Origin: Oscheius sp. JU75
Lineage: Eukaryota; Nematoda; Chromadorea; Rhabditida; Rhabditidae
Direction: 5' to 3'
Assembly (NCBI GenBank): GCA_037178855.1
Contig: JASJZC010000004.1
Location: 7,440,001-7,504,000 of the forward strand
DNA: 64,000 bases
The stretch's first letter is position 1. Each line of letters starts with the position of its first letter. Made by a program: the position numbers and the translations under genes. Under the pieces are notes generated by a model. The model had not been told where the DNA came from. It was given only the letters and a program-made list of their open reading frames with translations, and searched no databases. Positions 62,201 to 64,000 of the stretch are shown here, piece by piece.

Positions 62201-62804
62201 GACCATGGGAGCCCAGCTCGGGAATTCATTAGCCTGGAGTGAACACGTGTCACGTAAGAATGCGATCCCGGCTTCGGATTATCCCCCCTATCTGAGAAGC
62301 AGAGGGAACTTTCCAAAAAGTTTTAAAAAATTGAAAAATTGTTTTCAACTCTCCAGTAGTACTCTGCTGTCTATGACAGCAGAATGTGCACTTGATCCGT
62401 TGGAAGCCGGCCTAAGAATCGTCAGCCTGTTATTTGTTATCGTCGTGCAGGCTAAATGACGTGCAGTTAGCAGGGGATAGAGACAGAGAAACAGAAAGAT
62501 AGAGACAGAAAGATCGAGAGAGAGGCAGAGCGATAGGCAGAAAGACGGAGAGGCAGAGACAGAGACAGGGAGAGAGAAGATAGAGACAGTATCACAGGGA
62601 GATAAAGAGACGGCAGAGAGACAGGGAGATAGAGATACAAAAGAGAGTGAGACAGAGAGACAGAGACAGGAGAAAGTGAACAAGGACTTTCAGGTTTCCC
62701 ACGCCTGCCACGAGCAATGGGCCGAGATGCTCATCTCCAGACGTCCCGTGGTGACCTGGCACACACTGCAAGAGAGAATGGAAAAGGAGAAGGACAAGGA
62801 CTGA
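59215..62804 (+). CDS. synaptotagmin with two C2 domains, 5' end not found
   Basis: Calcium sensor for regulated membrane fusion. Exons: 59215-59292, 59384-59431, 59805-59879, 60342-60509, 60790-60960, 61131-61251, 61291-61424, 61467-61478 (12-nt microexon), 62055-62144, 62694-62804 (TGA). All phases close, giving 335 residues from the first exon seen. C2A begins [11 protein letters not shown] and keeps the calcium ligands in [12 protein letters not shown] and [11 protein letters not shown]2B begins [10 protein letters not shown], with MDLGGTSDPYVK, the polybasic [17 protein letters not shown] and [10 protein letters not shown], so both domains appear calcium-competent. It ends [15 protein letters not shown]. 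The N-terminal transmembrane region is not identified, so a soluble relative cannot be excluded. The subfamily is uncertain. Confidence 0.92.
60155..60330. repeat. degenerate GAGAGACAGA tract in synaptotagmin intron
   Basis: Purine-rich GACAGAGAGA words run to within about 12 bases of the next splice acceptor (exon at 60342). Confidence 0.75.
61845..61912 (+). repeat. tRNA-Leu-like pseudogene or tRNA-derived element
   Basis: It starts GCCCCGATGGCCGAGT and continues TGTCTAAGGCACCAGA, an excellent 5' half of a leucine-type tRNA, then degenerates: the B-box region reads GGGGTTCGGAAC and the acceptor stem is not closed. It sits in the intron after the 12-nt microexon. Confidence 0.55.
62475..62680. 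repeat. degenerate GACAGAGAGA tract in synaptotagmin intron
   Basis: About 200 bases of AGAGACAGA words ending just before the last synaptotagmin exon. Confidence 0.8.
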
Positions 62805-62919
62805 CAGAGACAGAGAGAGACGAAACTGTGTACAGCAGCTGTGATCACACAAATCCGGTTCCCAAATGTTCTATACAGTATTTATTTGTTTGTTCATTTT
62901 CTAATGAAGGTCATTATTA

Positions 62920-63988
62920 TCAGTTGGCAGCACCAAGACATTCGAGATCGTCGCGTTCCAGAGTGTACTGAAACTGACTGACTGTGGCTGTCACGGTCTC
63001 TCACCTTTTGGGCCCTTTGCTGGTCAAAACCTCTCCCATCTCCTGTTCTCACTTCCACCAGTCTGCTCTTCTTCTCCCCACAGGTATTGGCTCTCTGAAT
63101 CTCTGCCAGTCTGAAGAGAGACATTGAATGGTCAACTACTAGACTTACAAAGATGGTTTACTCATTGGTAGTTCTCTAGAAGATGGCAGGAGCTGGTCAG
63201 GAACCTAAACTGTCACGGTTTAGTGTATCTCTGTCTCTCTGTACCTCTGGTTCTCTGACTTTCAGTCTCTCTATCTCTCTGTCTCTAAGTCTCACTGTCC
63301 TTCTAGTTTTCTGTTTTTTTTGTCACTCAGTCTCCTCGTCTCTCTGGCTTTCTATCACTCTGTCTCTCTGTACCTCTGTTTCTTTGTCTCTATGTCTCTC
63401 ATTCTGACTGTTCATCTATCTCTCTGTCTCTTTGGTACTATGTCTTTCTGTCTCCCTAGCTCTCTGCCTCTCCGTCGCTCTATTTCTCTATCTCTCTCAG
63501 TTCACTCTGTTTCTCTTTCAACTCACCCTCTCTAGGCACCGATGAAACAGTACCCGATTTCTGCTCTCATTCTTTACAGGCCATCTACAGCAGCCTTGTT
63601 CCCTGAAAAGTTGTCATTTTTCAGGAGTGCGCTGACAAACCTTCCCAAGCTCGTATCACAAATTTTTGTCACTGTCGGTCTGGTCTGGACAGCACTCGTC
63701 TGGATAACAAAAAGTGAGGGGACATCCTTGACCACTGTCCTATGATTCCATCTGTTATCCAGAACTATGGCTATCTGTTCCGTCTGTGACTCTAGCCACT
63801 CCCTTCTCTAAAACCATGTCTTTTCAGTAGCTCTAACGTTTACCAAGGGGAGGAAAGTCTCTTTCTTCTGTCTGTTCATATGAGATTTATTGACAGTTCT
63901 TCTGACCACTTCGCTTCCAGAACAAAAGAGGAGATCTACTCCATGGAATAGATCTCGGATCCAGGTGTTGGGGACAGTGACAGTAGCG
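62920..63988 (-). CDS. 3' end of an unrecognised gene entering from the right edge
   Basis: Four exons close in phase: 63988-63907, 63699-63641, 63110-63005 and 62967-62920 (TGA), coding about 98 residues. The upstream overhang shows that further 5' exons lie beyond 64000. The translated segment starts near VPNTWIRDLFHGVDLLFC and ends YTLERDDLECLGAAN. It has mixed charged and hydrophobic composition, ordinary for a folded domain. I do not recognise the family. AATAAA on the minus strand at about 62881-62886 follows the stop. The gene is convergent with the synaptotagmin gene, 115 bases apart. Confidence 0.55.
63220..63530. repeat. long degenerate TCTCTGTC tract
   Basis: About 310 bases of TCTCTGTCTC-type words on the plus strand, inside an intron of the unrecognised right-edge gene. 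It is the longest such tract in the window. Confidence 0.85.
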
Positions 63989-64000
63989 CTGAAGACAGAG

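Noticed and set aside
63183-63535. Plus-strand frames made of SLSLSLC repeats
   Set aside because: Direct translations of the TCTCTGTC tract; not genes.

Overview
This is nuclear DNA from a nematode, most likely a rhabditid-type species. The evidence is a serpentine-receptor class delta (Srd) chemoreceptor, an MSP-domain protein, a DAF-7-like TGF-beta ligand, TTTCAG-type splice acceptors, acceptor-like sequences directly upstream of many start codons (as expected for spliced-leader trans-splicing), at least one likely operon, and very short introns. I assembled gene models by hand from splice signals, reading-phase closure and remembered protein families. Exon coordinates are exact where phase closes and approximate where stated. 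No species is claimed.

Left third (1-23.0 kb), conserved housekeeping genes. A CBP/p300 acetyltransferase (+, cut by the left edge, to 11258); a TMEM33 homologue (-, 12264-14997); a parkin RBR ubiquitin ligase (+, 15989-17827); Pescadillo/PES1 (-, 18295-21470); ribosomal protein L9 (+, 22293-22961).

Middle (23.0-39.7 kb), mixed. An ALDH9-type aldehyde dehydrogenase (-, 23026-26887) carries an unrelated small gene nested antisense in one intron. Then follow an Srd chemoreceptor (-), a secreted Gly/Tyr-rich peptide (+), an unrecognised 484-residue protein (+), a doubtful small gene (+), a LITAF-domain protein (+), a PH-domain protein (+), an MSP-domain protein (+) and a DAF-7-like TGF-beta ligand (-).

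Right part (39.7-64 kb). TRAPPC11 (-, 23 exons, 41663-55009) lies directly downstream of ribosomal protein S29 (-, 55187-55574) with operon-like spacing. A two-C2-domain synaptotagmin (+, 59215-62804; 5' end not found) and the 3' end of an unrecognised gene (-, 62920-63988, entering from the right edge) finish the window.

Non-coding sequence holds three repeat types: tRNA-like elements, including a recurrent roughly 70-bp family; long degenerate GACAGA/TCTGTC tracts; and short TACTGTAG-type and GATACTCAGTCAA-type motifs. No genuine tRNA, rRNA, CRISPR or bacterial feature was seen.
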